DNA of 64,000 bases from Chryseobacterium sp. ZHDP1 (GCF_018603435.1 NZ_CP075682.1:3038001-3102000), one strand, 5' to 3'. Shown: positions 24,777 to 33,487, numbered from the stretch's first letter. Notes: generated by a model from the sequence alone, not told the origin. A program made the numbers and translations.

Positions 24777-26009
24777 ATGAAAACAACAACTTTATACAGG
24801 CCCGTCGGAGAAAAAGAAATGCTCTTAATCATCGAAAGCAATTACAGAAAATTCCCTCCACGACTAAACTGGCAGCCGATTTTCTATCCTGTTTTAAACG
24901 AAGACTATGCCTCAGAAATTGCCGAAAAGTGGAACACGCGGGACAAAGCCGGGAATTATTTAGGTTTTGTAACGAAGTTTGAAGTTATAGAAGAAACCGT
25001 CTGTAAATATCCCGCACAAAACGTAGGAGCAAGAAATCATAACGAACTCTGGATTCCTTCCGAAGAACTGGAAGAATTTAATCAGGCAATTGTCGGAAAG
25101 ATTGAAGTGACGAAAGTTTTCATGGGAAAAGACTTCAAAAAAGCAGCAAATGAAGAACTGGAAAATCTATTGGCAAACATTAAAAAACTAACCATGACAA
25201 ATAAAGGAATGGCGAAAGATACACTGGAAATCTTAGCTAAAAAATATTATATCAACGAAAACAACGAAAAAATCAGTATAGAAAATGAAATGCAGAACTG
25301 TATTGAAGAAACCGTTTTGTATTCCTCGGAAGAACTGTCGGAAATGACAAAAAACGAACTTCCGGAAACCCACTTCGAGACTCAGTTTGAAGTCTGGAGA
25401 TGCAGTTCCCTGAAAGCCATTTTACAGTTAGCCGCAGAAGAAGATCAGGAGAAACTCATGTGCCTGAATTTTGCATCAGCGAAAAATCCAGGTGGCGGTT
25501 TCATTAACGGAGCAGAAGCGCAGGAAGAAAGTCTGGCAAGAACTTCCGGACTTCACGACAGTCTGCTTCAGGGTTGGGAATATTACGAAACCCACCGTGC
25601 CATGGAATCGTGTTTTTACACAGATATGATGATTTACAGCCCGAAAGTTCCCGTTTTCAGGAAAGATAAAGGAGAATTGCTGGATCAGCCTGTTTTCTGC
25701 AATTTCATCACCTCTCCCGCAGTGAACGCAGGCGTTGTGAAACGTCAGGAACCAGAAAGAGCGGATGAAATTTTCGGAGCAATGGATGTAAGAACCGATA
25801 AAATGCTCGCTTTAGCTCTAAACAAAGGAAATGAAACCTTAATTTTAGGAGCTTGGGGGTGCGGAGTTTTCAAAAATGATCCGAAAGAAATTGCCGAATT
25901 ATTCAAAAAGCATCTTCTTGGGAAGTATAAAAATAAATTTAAAAGAGTGGTCTTTGCCATTCTCTCGAAAAAAGAGGAAATGATAAAGCCGTTTGAAGAA
26001 ATATCATGA
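24777..26009 (+). CDS. Two-domain protein: ADP-ribosylation/crystallin-J1-like N-terminus fused to PARG (TIGR02452)
   Basis: Residues 1-120 form a domain that I know as small stand-alone proteins labelled ADP-ribosylation/crystallin J1, with TLYRPVGEKE, FYPVLNEDYA and LWIPSEELEEFN. Residues 200-400 are a microbial poly(ADP-ribose) glycohydrolase. The catalytic loop GGGF (239-242) and QEE (249-251) is intact, and NFITSPAVN and LGAWGCGVFKNDP match the family. PARG cleaves ribose-ribose bonds of poly(ADP-ribose) or removes ADP-ribose from targets. It starts a run of overlapping genes to 28667. Confidence 0.9.
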   Translation: MKTTTLYRPVGEKEMLLIIESNYRKFPPRLNWQPIFYPVLNEDYASEIAEKWNTRDKAGNYLGFVTKFEVIEETVCKYPAQNVGARNHNELWIPSEELEEFNQAIVGKIEVTKVFMGKDFKKAANEELENLLANIKKLTMTNKGMAKDTLEILAKKYYINENNEKISIENEMQNCIEETVLYSSEELSEMTKNELPETHFETQFEVWRCSSLKAILQLAAEEDQEKLMCLNFASAKNPGGGFINGAEAQEESLARTSGLHDSLLQGWEYYETHRAMESCFYTDMMIYSPKVPVFRKDKGELLDQPVFCNFITSPAVNAGVVKRQEPERADEIFGAMDVRTDKMLALALNKGNETLILGAWGCGVFKNDPKEIAELFKKHLLGKYKNKFKRVVFAILSKKEEMIKPFEEIS

Positions 26010-26635
26010 AAATTACAAGAGAAGAAATAACGGTAGAAATTTTAGAATTGCTGTATGATTTTCAATATGTTTTAGAACATCAAAAATCGGATATTTATTT
26101 TAATGATCCTACAAAGCTCTTACTTTCTCAGCAGATAAGATTCAGGAGAATATGTTCTGTTTTTGCATATCTGAATATCCAGATCAAAGACCTGAAACAC
26201 TTTTATGAGTTAGAATTTATTAATGAATTTAAAGATTATCGTTTTGCTCACGGAATTTCAGATATGATAAAATCTTCGATAAGAGCAGGCTATGAGATTA
26301 AAGATATTAAAACAGAAAGTCTTAAAGAAATTTTGGAAAGCATAATATATTTTAGAAATGCTTATCTGAATTTGGTAAGAGGTTTTTTCGGAGGAGTACA
26401 AATTATGGGTTCTCCCTCTCTTGAACGAAGAATTTCTGAAAAAATTGTATTTGACAGCATACAGGACATTGATACTGTTGTTGAAAGATTAAATAAAATA
26501 ATTGGTTATTTATTATTTCCTCAGACAGAAGCTTTTGATATGGATATTTTAATTAATCAATACAATTTTCCAACAGAAGATTATAGGACTATCTGGGAAA
26601 AGGAACAGGAAGATTATTATGAAAATGGATTTTAA
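26006..26635 (+). CDS. Unknown helical protein in the ADP-ribose operon
   Basis: A 209-residue protein that I cannot assign. It is predicted mostly helical, with the segments KLLLSQQIRFRRICSVFAY and FRNAYLNLVRGFFGG. No TM segment or signal peptide is seen. Its ATG overlaps the PARG stop (ATGA), and its end overlaps the DUF4291 gene by 17 bases, so it is firmly part of this operon. It is more AT-rich than the PARG gene. A role as modifier, target or adaptor in the ADP-ribose system is open. Confidence 0.65.
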   Translation: MKITREEITVEILELLYDFQYVLEHQKSDIYFNDPTKLLLSQQIRFRRICSVFAYLNIQIKDLKHFYELEFINEFKDYRFAHGISDMIKSSIRAGYEIKDIKTESLKEILESIIYFRNAYLNLVRGFFGGVQIMGSPSLERRISEKIVFDSIQDIDTVVERLNKIIGYLLFPQTEAFDMDILINQYNFPTEDYRTIWEKEQEDYYENGF

Positions 26636-27260
26636 ATTAAAAAAATATAAAGAACAGCTACAGGATTGGCCGGAAAAAGGCTATCACATTATGGCTCAGT
26701 ACGATGAAGATAAAATTATTGTCTACCAGTCGTATCGGAAAGAAATAGGCAGATTTGCCGTTAAAAATCAATATTTCGGAGGTGGATTCAGTTTAGAAAG
26801 AATGACCTGGATAAAACCCAACTTCCTTTGGATGATGTTCCGAAACGGCTGGGGAACAAAAGAAGGACAGGAATCTGTTCTCGCCATTCATTTGAAGATG
26901 GATGCATTTAAAAATTATCTGAAAAATGCAGTCTATTCTTCATACAATGAAAAATTAAAAATTTCAAGGGAAGAATGGCAAAATCAGGTGAAAGAATCTT
27001 CTGTGAGACTGCAATGGGATCCGGATCACGATCCTTTCGGAAACAAACTGGAAAGAAGAGCGATTCAGATTGGTTTGAGAAATGATTTCATCAAAACTTT
27101 TGCAAAAGAAGACCTCCTTTTCATTGAAGATATTTCAGATTTTGTTAAAGAACAGCATCAGTTTGTTTTGAAAGACGATTTAGACAATTTAGTTCTTCCG
27201 GAAGAAAAACCGTTGTTGTTTGATGATGAGGATTTGAATAAGAAATTAAGGTTAAAATAA
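26619..27260 (+). CDS. DUF4291 protein
   Basis: The 213-residue protein matches DUF4291: IIVYQSYRKEIGRFAV, FGGGFSLERMTWIKPNFLWM, GWGTKEGQE and VRLQWDPDHDP are typical. The catalytic role of the family is unknown to me. The motif RMTWIKPNFLWM with surrounding Tyr and Arg residues invites comparison with a nucleotide-using transferase, but that is a guess. A second possible start lies at 26625. Its stop overlaps the next start by one base (AATGA-type junction). Confidence 0.85.
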   Translation: MKMDFKLKKYKEQLQDWPEKGYHIMAQYDEDKIIVYQSYRKEIGRFAVKNQYFGGGFSLERMTWIKPNFLWMMFRNGWGTKEGQESVLAIHLKMDAFKNYLKNAVYSSYNEKLKISREEWQNQVKESSVRLQWDPDHDPFGNKLERRAIQIGLRNDFIKTFAKEDLLFIEDISDFVKEQHQFVLKDDLDNLVLPEEKPLLFDDEDLNKKLRLK

Positions 27261-28168
27261 TGAAAGATAAACTCTTACTCGCTTCAAAATCACTTACGGG
27301 GATTTCCATTGGTGATGCTTTTGGCGAAAGTTTCTTTGGTGAAAAAAGTATGATCAGAACGTTCATCCATCAAAGAATCATTCCTGAAAGCACTCTGGAT
27401 TTTACGGATGATACCATTATGGCAATTGCTGTTTTCAAATCATTGGAAGAATTCGGACAAATCAATCAGGATTTTCTGGCGGAAGAGTTTACCCAAAATT
27501 ATTATTTTGATATTAACCGAGGTTACGGACCTTCAATGCATCAATATTTCAGAGCTGTAAAGGATGGTGAAAACTGGAAAGAAGCTTCTTATTCAAAATT
27601 TGGAGGACAGGGTTCTATGGGAAACGGAGGAGCGATGAGAGCTTCTGTAATCGGAGCTTATTTTTATGATGATCTGGATCAGCTTAAAACAAATGCAGAA
27701 CTGTCCTGTGAAGTTACCCATGCCAACAAAGAAGCGATGGAAGGCACAAAAGCTATTGCATTAGCTGCAGCTTTTGTCATTCAGGAAAAATTAGGATTGA
27801 TACAGTTGAATCAACAGGAATTTATTCAGAAAATTCAGTCTGAATTGAAGGATTCTGATATGAAAAGTAAACTGAACAAAGTCTTATATTTAGGCGGAAA
27901 TCCAAGCATTGAGTTATTGGTCAAAACATTAGGAAACGGAATAAAAATGACCGCTCAGGACACCGTTCCGATTGTACTCTGGATGCTTTCGAGATACCGG
28001 AACAATATTGAAGAATGTCTTTGGAATACAGTTTCAGTGTTAGGCGACAGAGATACAACCTGCGCAATGGCAGGAGGGATAAGTATTTTAAGCTGCGATG
28101 AAGCATCAATTCCGGATTGGACAAAGAATGTTGAGGATTGGAAAAAAAGCAAATTTTATGAACATTGA
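27260..28168 (+). CDS. ADP-ribosylglycohydrolase (DraG-like), copy 1
   Basis: A 302-residue all-helical protein of the ADP-ribosylglycohydrolase family, which hydrolyses the ADP-ribose link on Arg or other residues using two magnesium ions. The first acidic motif TDDT is at residues 49-52 and the last, [12 protein letters not shown], at 262-273, a variant of the usual GGDTDT form. MGNGGAMR (119-126) is also typical. It overlaps the next gene by 11 bases. A second member of the family lies at 29483. Confidence 0.88.
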   Translation: MKDKLLLASKSLTGISIGDAFGESFFGEKSMIRTFIHQRIIPESTLDFTDDTIMAIAVFKSLEEFGQINQDFLAEEFTQNYYFDINRGYGPSMHQYFRAVKDGENWKEASYSKFGGQGSMGNGGAMRASVIGAYFYDDLDQLKTNAELSCEVTHANKEAMEGTKAIALAAAFVIQEKLGLIQLNQQEFIQKIQSELKDSDMKSKLNKVLYLGGNPSIELLVKTLGNGIKMTAQDTVPIVLWMLSRYRNNIEECLWNTVSVLGDRDTTCAMAGGISILSCDEASIPDWTKNVEDWKKSKFYEH

Positions 28169-28667
28169 ATTAATAAAAGGAGACATCACCAAAATAGAAG
28201 CAGACGCTATCGTTAACGCAGCCAACTCTTCCTTATTGGGCGGTGGCGGAGTAGACGGAGCCATTCATCGGGCAGGAGGAAAAAAGATTCTTGATGAGTG
28301 TTTAGAAATCCGAAACCGACAAGGCAAATGCAGAACAGGAGAAGCAGTCGTTACAACCGGCGGAAATCTCCCTGCGAAATACGTCATTCATACCGTTGGT
28401 CCGGTCTGGAACGGAGATGAAGAAAAAGGATCAAAATTATTGGCAAATTGTTATATAAATTCATTGAAATTGGCAGAAAGTCTGGATGTGAAAACCATCG
28501 CTTTTCCCAACATCAGCACAGGAATTTATCGCTTCCCAAAAGAATTGGCGGCAAAAATTGCCATAGATGAGGTGAGAAACTTTACATCGGAGATCATTGA
28601 AAAAGTTATTTTCGTCTGTTTTGATGATGAAAATGAGGAAATTTACAGAACACTGTTAAAAGAATAA
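28158..28667 (+). CDS. Macro-domain protein, MacroD/YmdB type (O-acetyl-ADP-ribose deacetylase)
   Basis: The start at 28158 is preferred because it gives the family N-terminus [20 protein letters not shown]. The 169-residue protein has [19 protein letters not shown] and the later ISTGIYRFP, both classic MacroD features. Members hydrolyse O-acetyl-ADP-ribose, the sirtuin product, and remove mono-ADP-ribose from acidic residues. A sirtuin gene follows 130 bases downstream, a natural functional pair. Confidence 0.93.
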   Translation: MNIELIKGDITKIEADAIVNAANSSLLGGGGVDGAIHRAGGKKILDECLEIRNRQGKCRTGEAVVTTGGNLPAKYVIHTVGPVWNGDEEKGSKLLANCYINSLKLAESLDVKTIAFPNISTGIYRFPKELAAKIAIDEVRNFTSEIIEKVIFVCFDDENEEIYRTLLKE

Positions 28668-28680
28668 TACAGAATAATAG

Positions 28681-28768
28681 TTTTTGTGAGCTTCGCTAAG
28701 TGAAACGGCTTTGCGAACTAAAAACGTTTAGTAGTAAAAAAAAACTTTGTGGTCTTTGCGTTAAAAAT
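28681..28768 (+). repeat. Island repeat R6 (before the sirtuin gene)
   Basis: A diverged R repeat: GAGCTTCGCTAAGTGAAACG, AACGTTTAGTAGTAA and CTTTGTGGTCTTTGCGTTAA. It lies in the gap before the sirtuin gene. Confidence 0.8.
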
Positions 28769-28796
28769 AATACAAAAACAATAAAAACTAAAACAA

Positions 28797-29483
28797 ATGA
28801 AAAAACTAACCATATTAACCGGCGCCGGAATCAGTGCCGAAAGCGGAATAAAAACCTTCAGAGACGGAGATGGTCTTTGGGAAAATCATAGCATCACAGA
28901 TGTGGCAAGTCCGGAAGGATGGCGAAAAGACAGAGCTTTGGTTCTTGAATTTTACAACCAGAGACGAAGACAGCTTCACGAAGTAGAGCCGAATGATGCA
29001 CATCGATTATTGGCAGAACTGGAAAAATATTTTGAAGTTCAGATCATTACCCAGAATATCGATGATCTGCATGAAAGAGCAGGTTCAACCAATATTTTAC
29101 ATTTACACGGCGAGTTATTCAAATCCTGTTCATGCAGCAATAAAAACCTGATTTACGAGCAGAAAGATGACATCAACATCGGCGATAAAGCAGAAGACGG
29201 AGCGCAGTTAAGACCATTTATTGTTTGGTTTGGAGAAGACGTTCCGCTGATGAGAGAAGCTACGAAAATGGCAAAAGAAGCCGATATATTTTTGGTAATC
29301 GGAACTTCTTTACAGGTGTATCCTGCAGCGGGATTGCTACATGATATCAAGGATGACTGTCTTTTAATCGTGATCAACCCAAACGAAACAGGTTTCGGGT
29401 ACGGACAGAGAGCCGTTGTCATGAAAGAAACCGCAACGCAGGGAATGAAACTGCTTTTTGACAAACTGGTAAATCTTGCGTAG
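28797..29483 (+). CDS. Sir2-family NAD-dependent deacylase
   Basis: A 228-residue sirtuin. GAGISAESGIKTFRDGDGLW is visible at the NAD pocket (residues 8-27), followed by QNIDDLHERAG and the catalytic His region LHLHGELFKS. The pair of CxxC zinc motifs usual in class III enzymes is not there: only CSC follows the HGE segment. NAD binding residues are intact, so deacylation or ADP-ribosylation is plausible. Its TAG stop shares a base with the GTG start of the next gene. Confidence 0.92.
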   Translation: MKKLTILTGAGISAESGIKTFRDGDGLWENHSITDVASPEGWRKDRALVLEFYNQRRRQLHEVEPNDAHRLLAELEKYFEVQIITQNIDDLHERAGSTNILHLHGELFKSCSCSNKNLIYEQKDDINIGDKAEDGAQLRPFIVWFGEDVPLMREATKMAKEADIFLVIGTSLQVYPAAGLLHDIKDDCLLIVINPNETGFGYGQRAVVMKETATQGMKLLFDKLVNLA

Positions 29484-30427
29484 TGGAAAATATCGTAAAA
29501 GCCGGAATTTTCGGAGTTTGTGTGGGTGATGCTTTAGGCGTTCCGGTGGAATTTAAAACCAGAGAAACTTTAAAAGCGTTTCCTGTTGAAAATATGCGTG
29601 AATTCGGATCGTGGAACCAGCCGAAAGGAACATGGAGCGACGACAGTTCGTTAACGCTTTGTATTGCCGAAAACCTAACAAAAGGATATAATCTGGAAAA
29701 AATAGGACAAAGCTTTGTGAAGTGGGTAAAATACGGACACTGGACGGCTCACGGAAGATTGTTCGATATTGGCGGAACAACAAGGCATTCTGTTGCAAGA
29801 TTAATAAAAGGAGAAAGCGCAAAATTTTCGGGAAATATTTTCGAAGAAGATAACGGAAACGGTTCTTTAATGAGAACACTTCCGTTGGCTTTCTACCTTA
29901 AAGACGAAGAAAATATTGAAAAACTCTATCAGACAGTAAAAGAAGTTTCTTCAATCACACACGGACATTTTCGCTCAGTGTTTGCCTGCTTTGTTTATGT
30001 AATTTTTGCCATTGAATTAATCAAAGGAAAAGATAAAAAAGAAGCGTATCATCACACTCAAAAAGCGGTATTGCAATTTGCAGAAATTCAGGGCTTTAAC
30101 CTGAAGGAGATACAGCTTTTTGACAGGATTTTAAAGAATGATATTTCAGAATATCATGAAGATTCCATCAGTTCAGGAGGCTACGTTCTTCACAGTCTGG
30201 AAGCCACATTATGGTGTTTCCTGAATTCAGTAAATTATGCTGAAGCTGTTTTAAAAGCCGTCAATCTGGGAGAAGATACCGACACAACCGGAGCCATCAC
30301 AGGCGGAATTGCCGGAATATATTATGGTTTTGAAAGTATTCCGAAAGAGTGGGTTGATGTTTTGGCGAGAAAGGATGATATTGAGAAATTGTGTGATAAA
30401 TTAGATAAGGAATATTATGAAAAATAA
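29483..30427 (+). CDS. ADP-ribosylglycohydrolase, copy 2
   Basis: A 314-residue ADP-ribosylglycohydrolase. The start is GTG, and the N-terminus IFGVCVGDALGVPVEF is typical. The metal motifs are WSDDSS (near residues 51-56) and GEDTDTTGAITGG (about 265-277), closer to the family consensus than copy 1. It overlaps the sirtuin gene by one base and the following gene by 11 bases, supporting one transcript. Target specificity is unknown. Confidence 0.9.
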   Translation: MENIVKAGIFGVCVGDALGVPVEFKTRETLKAFPVENMREFGSWNQPKGTWSDDSSLTLCIAENLTKGYNLEKIGQSFVKWVKYGHWTAHGRLFDIGGTTRHSVARLIKGESAKFSGNIFEEDNGNGSLMRTLPLAFYLKDEENIEKLYQTVKEVSSITHGHFRSVFACFVYVIFAIELIKGKDKKEAYHHTQKAVLQFAEIQGFNLKEIQLFDRILKNDISEYHEDSISSGGYVLHSLEATLWCFLNSVNYAEAVLKAVNLGEDTDTTGAITGGIAGIYYGFESIPKEWVDVLARKDDIEKLCDKLDKEYYEK

Positions 30428-31538
30428 AATACTTTATAAGGTTGTTACAGAAAAGGAAATTATTTTTCTTGGCCAAAACAATTTCCAAAAATTTTCATTT
30501 CAAGATCTAGAAACGGGCTCTGTAAATACGGAAGAAAAATCTAAAGAAATCGCACTTCAAAACTACATTAATAATCCGCAGTACAATTATATAGGATTTA
30601 TTGTAAGTTTTGCAACGGAAGACAACAGAATAAAAGGAAAGATTAAAATAAATGATGTTTTTTTTGGAAAAAATTTTAAAAACTTCTCTGATGAAACTAT
30701 AATTGATTGTATTGAGGATGAGGAAAGATTTTACGAAAAGAAACTCGAGTATTTTTTAGAAACCAAATCCCGAAAGATTATTCCCGATGATTATTTCATT
30801 AAATTAAACGAAGAGTTTAGTGTATTTTTAGAAAAAAACAATCATTTAAATACTGAAGACTATATAAAATCCAAAACACAAAAGTATAATACAATTAAAG
30901 AAAGAACATCATCGATTAATACATTAGATGAAGCAATAGAATTTTTAATTCAGGATTACGGAGCTGAAAAAATTAGTAAAATTCAAGATGAAACAATTTT
31001 AACACAGTTTAGAACGGAAAGAAATCATTTTGGAAGTAATATGTATCTCAGGAATTTATTTTTTCATGGAAATCAAAATGAAAATTTTAAAAAAGCAATC
31101 AGAGAGTATGGTAAAATTAGTTTTGCAAGTGGTGGAGAGCTGGGAGAGGGATATTTGGAAGATGCTTTTTGGAGAAAGTTAAATAACTGTGAAATAAACT
31201 CTGAAATTCAGCAAAAACTAAAAGAAGATTATGAAGAAATAGAGCTTTTAACTCAAAATTATTGCAAAAGCAAAGGTGCCGAAAATGTAAATGATTTGAA
31301 CGAAGAAGATTTTGATGGTTTATTGAAAATTTATAAAAATAGAAATAAAGGAAAAGAAGGGTATATTTTAAGGCTTCAGCTCCAGTCATATAATATTATT
31401 GATAAAGATATAAATGATTATATCGCTCTTGAAAACGACAATAATGATAGAGATTATTATGCAATCAAATATGAAAAATATGCTATTCTGGCTGGTGTGA
31501 AAGATAACGATAAAAAAATGTATGAGTCCTTAAAATAA
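30417..31538 (+). CDS. Two-domain unknown protein: crystallin-J1-like N-terminus plus DUF6794-like C-terminus
   Basis: The 373-residue protein is AT-rich. Residues 5-110 are a diverged copy of the N-terminal domain of the PARG fusion at 24777: LYKVVTEKEI aligns with LYRPVGEKEM, YIGFIVSF with YLGFVTKF, and KIKINDVFFGKNFK with KIEVTKVFMGKDFK. Residues about 175-280 resemble DUF6794, with the HFGSNMYLRNLFF core and ELGEGYLEDAFWRKLN. No enzymatic motif is obvious. A transcription stop is not obvious before kptA, 88 bases away. Confidence 0.68.
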   Translation: MKNKILYKVVTEKEIIFLGQNNFQKFSFQDLETGSVNTEEKSKEIALQNYINNPQYNYIGFIVSFATEDNRIKGKIKINDVFFGKNFKNFSDETIIDCIEDEERFYEKKLEYFLETKSRKIIPDDYFIKLNEEFSVFLEKNNHLNTEDYIKSKTQKYNTIKERTSSINTLDEAIEFLIQDYGAEKISKIQDETILTQFRTERNHFGSNMYLRNLFFHGNQNENFKKAIREYGKISFASGGELGEGYLEDAFWRKLNNCEINSEIQQKLKEDYEEIELLTQNYCKSKGAENVNDLNEEDFDGLLKIYKNRNKGKEGYILRLQLQSYNIIDKDINDYIALENDNNDRDYYAIKYEKYAILAGVKDNDKKMYESLK

Positions 31539-31626
31539 GATTATTTTCAATATCACGCAATTAATAAAAAGCTAGGATCCTTTATCCACAAAATAAAAGA
31601 ACAACATATAATTAACGATTTATAAA

Positions 31627-32169
31627 ATGAACGAACAACATAAAAAAAGAATAAGCAAATACCTAAGCTTGGTGCTTAGACACAAACCCGAAGTTATCGG
31701 GTTGAATTTAGACGAAAACGGATGGGCAGATGTGGAAGAACTACAGGAAAAATGTGCAAAACAAAATCGTGCTTTCACACTGGAAGAATTGGATGAGGTG
31801 GTGGAAACCAACGATAAAAAACGCTTTATTTTAAACGAGGATAAAACCAGAATCCGAGCAAATCAGGGACATTCAATTGATATTGATCTGGCGCTGAAAC
31901 CACAACAGCCACCGGAATTTCTTTACCACGGAACCGCAGAAACCAATCTTGCATCCATCTTTGAAAAAGGAATTGAAAAGAGAAACAGACAGCACGTTCA
32001 TCTAAGTCAGGATAAAGAAACCGCAACCAAAGTCGGAATGCGTCACGGAAAACCAGTCATTTTAACCATTGCAACCGGAAAAATGCACGAAGACGGAATC
32101 GTATTCTACCTTTCCGAAAACAAAGTCTGGCTTACGGATTTTGTGGATGCAGAATATATTTCGAAATGA
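31627..32169 (+). CDS. kptA: RNA 2'-phosphotransferase KptA/Tpt1
   Basis: KptA transfers a 2'-phosphate from RNA to NAD+, giving ADP-ribose-1''-2''-cyclic phosphate. The 180-residue protein has the catalytic set visible as RHKP (18-21), RANQGHS (78-83), YHGT (100-103) and the RHGKPV segment near 139. Full length is as expected. Most bacteria with KptA have no tRNA splicing, so it serves RNA repair or other NAD chemistry. It overlaps the next gene by 4 bases. Its product fits the surrounding macro domains, which can process this cyclic phosphate. Confidence 0.95.
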   Translation: MNEQHKKRISKYLSLVLRHKPEVIGLNLDENGWADVEELQEKCAKQNRAFTLEELDEVVETNDKKRFILNEDKTRIRANQGHSIDIDLALKPQQPPEFLYHGTAETNLASIFEKGIEKRNRQHVHLSQDKETATKVGMRHGKPVILTIATGKMHEDGIVFYLSENKVWLTDFVDAEYISK

Positions 32170-32369
32170 CAGCTAAAGAATTTGACGAAGCCGTAAAAGA
32201 CTTTTCTCCTGAAAAAGAGGATTTAAAAGAAAAAGTTAATGAATTATTTGGAAAAGGAGCGGGAACCGTACGTATTTTATACTTTATTGTTGAACATAAG
32301 AATTGCAGATTAGTTGAAGCAATGGAAATTGTGGAATCCTGCCCGAATTATCACAACAGATTTAAATAA
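32166..32369 (+). CDS. Small unknown protein of the kptA operon
   Basis: A 67-residue soluble protein, predicted helical with a central IVEHKNCRLVEAMEIVES helix pair. It overlaps the end of kptA by 4 bases, and the next gene starts directly after its stop. No domain is recognised. The tight packing supports translation. Confidence 0.6.
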   Translation: MTAKEFDEAVKDFSPEKEDLKEKVNELFGKGAGTVRILYFIVEHKNCRLVEAMEIVESCPNYHNRFK

Positions 32370-32696
32370 ATGAAAGATTGCCAATTTGAATTATACAGCT
32401 TAAAAACAGAACATTTTAATATTATAATTACCTTTTCAATAGAAGATAAAATTGTAATTTATGGATGTGAAAGTGGAGATGTTGTAAGGGAAATTACGGG
32501 CAATTTTGATTATGAGTATTATTTAACAATAAATAGATTAAATCTGATTCAGTTGAAATTAATGAAAGGCTTAAAATCTTTTGAGGAATTGAAAGAATTC
32601 TTCATTAAAAATTTTTCTGGGGAAAACTGTATTGAAGAAGTTAAAAAATTTTGTTTTCGAAATTTTATAAGATATGAATTTAGTGTTTGGAGATAA
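32370..32696 (+). CDS. Unknown 108-residue protein of the kptA operon
   Basis: An AT-rich 108-residue protein with an N-terminal strand-rich half (FNIIITFSIEDKIVIYG) and a helical second half ending FSVWR. It starts directly after the previous stop and ends 3 bases before the phosphatase gene. I recognise no family. Confidence 0.55.
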   Translation: MKDCQFELYSLKTEHFNIIITFSIEDKIVIYGCESGDVVREITGNFDYEYYLTINRLNLIQLKLMKGLKSFEELKEFFIKNFSGENCIEEVKKFCFRNFIRYEFSVWR

Positions 32697-32699
32697 AAT

Positions 32700-33455
32700 A
32701 TGAAAAGAACATTAGCAATAGGCGACATTCACGGAGGATTCAAAGCATTGACGCAGGTTTTGGACAGAGCCACTGTTACAGAAAACGACACCCTGATTTT
32801 TCTCGGAGATTATGTTGATGGCTGGAGTGAATCTTCGCAGATCATTCAGTTTTTAATTGAACTTGCCGAAAAGCAGGAATGTATTTTTATCAAAGGAAAT
32901 CATGATGCATGGACGGAAGACTGGCTTGCTTTCGGCAAAAGTGAAGATGTATGGCTTTTCAATGGCGGAAAAAGTACGGTAGAAAGCTATTCAGATTTCT
33001 CTTTGGAAGAACTTGAAGTTCATCTTGAATTTTTCCAGCGGATGAAAAACTATTATGTCGACGATAAAAACCGACTGTTTATTCACGCAGGATATTCGTC
33101 CATGCACGGTCCCGAAAAAGAAGTGTATTCCAGCAATTACCGTTGGGACAGAACATTGTGGGAAACAGCCGTTGCAATGGATAAAACTATGGCGAAAGAC
33201 TCCGAATTCTATCCGAAAAGGCTGCTTTTATATCATGAAATTTTCATTGGTCATACACCTACACTGCATTTGGGAAGTAAAGAGCCCATCAACAAAGCGA
33301 ATGTCTGGAATATAGATACCGGAGCCGCATTCACCGGAGCATTAACAATCATGGATGTCGATTCCAAAGAATTCTGGCAAAGCGATCCCCTTCCGGAGCT
33401 TTATCCGAATGAAAAAGGCAGAAATAACTATACTGTTAAACCCAAAAACCGCTAA
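32700..33455 (+). CDS. PPP-family metallophosphoesterase
   Basis: A 251-residue calcineurin-like phosphatase. The metal-binding motifs are GDIHGG (8-13), GDYVDG (about 36-41), GNHDAW (about 66-71), an FIHAGY segment and the late GHTP. It resembles bacterial Ser/Thr or bis-nucleotide phosphatases. As the last gene of the kptA transcript, it could act on the phosphorylated ADP-ribose product, on RNA ends or on proteins; context favours the first two but does not decide. A terminator follows directly. Confidence 0.88.
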   Translation: MKRTLAIGDIHGGFKALTQVLDRATVTENDTLIFLGDYVDGWSESSQIIQFLIELAEKQECIFIKGNHDAWTEDWLAFGKSEDVWLFNGGKSTVESYSDFSLEELEVHLEFFQRMKNYYVDDKNRLFIHAGYSSMHGPEKEVYSSNYRWDRTLWETAVAMDKTMAKDSEFYPKRLLLYHEIFIGHTPTLHLGSKEPINKANVWNIDTGAAFTGALTIMDVDSKEFWQSDPLPELYPNEKGRNNYTVKPKNR

Positions 33456-33487
33456 ATATCTTCTCTAAATTGGGAAGATATTTTTTA
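33455..33487 (+). terminator. Terminator of the kptA-phosphatase operon
   Basis: ATATCTTC and GAAGATAT form an 8-bp stem with a 10-base loop, followed by TTTTTTA. It marks the right end of the ADP-ribose island. Confidence 0.75.

Noticed and set aside
28700..28891. A 63-codon plus-strand frame rich in Lys and Cys
   Set aside because: It reads through repeat R6 and then into the sirtuin gene in the wrong frame; the sirtuin frame is clearly the real one.
18552..33455. The island considered as a prophage or integrative element
   Set aside because: No integrase, transposase, phage structural gene or clear direct repeats at the ends were seen.
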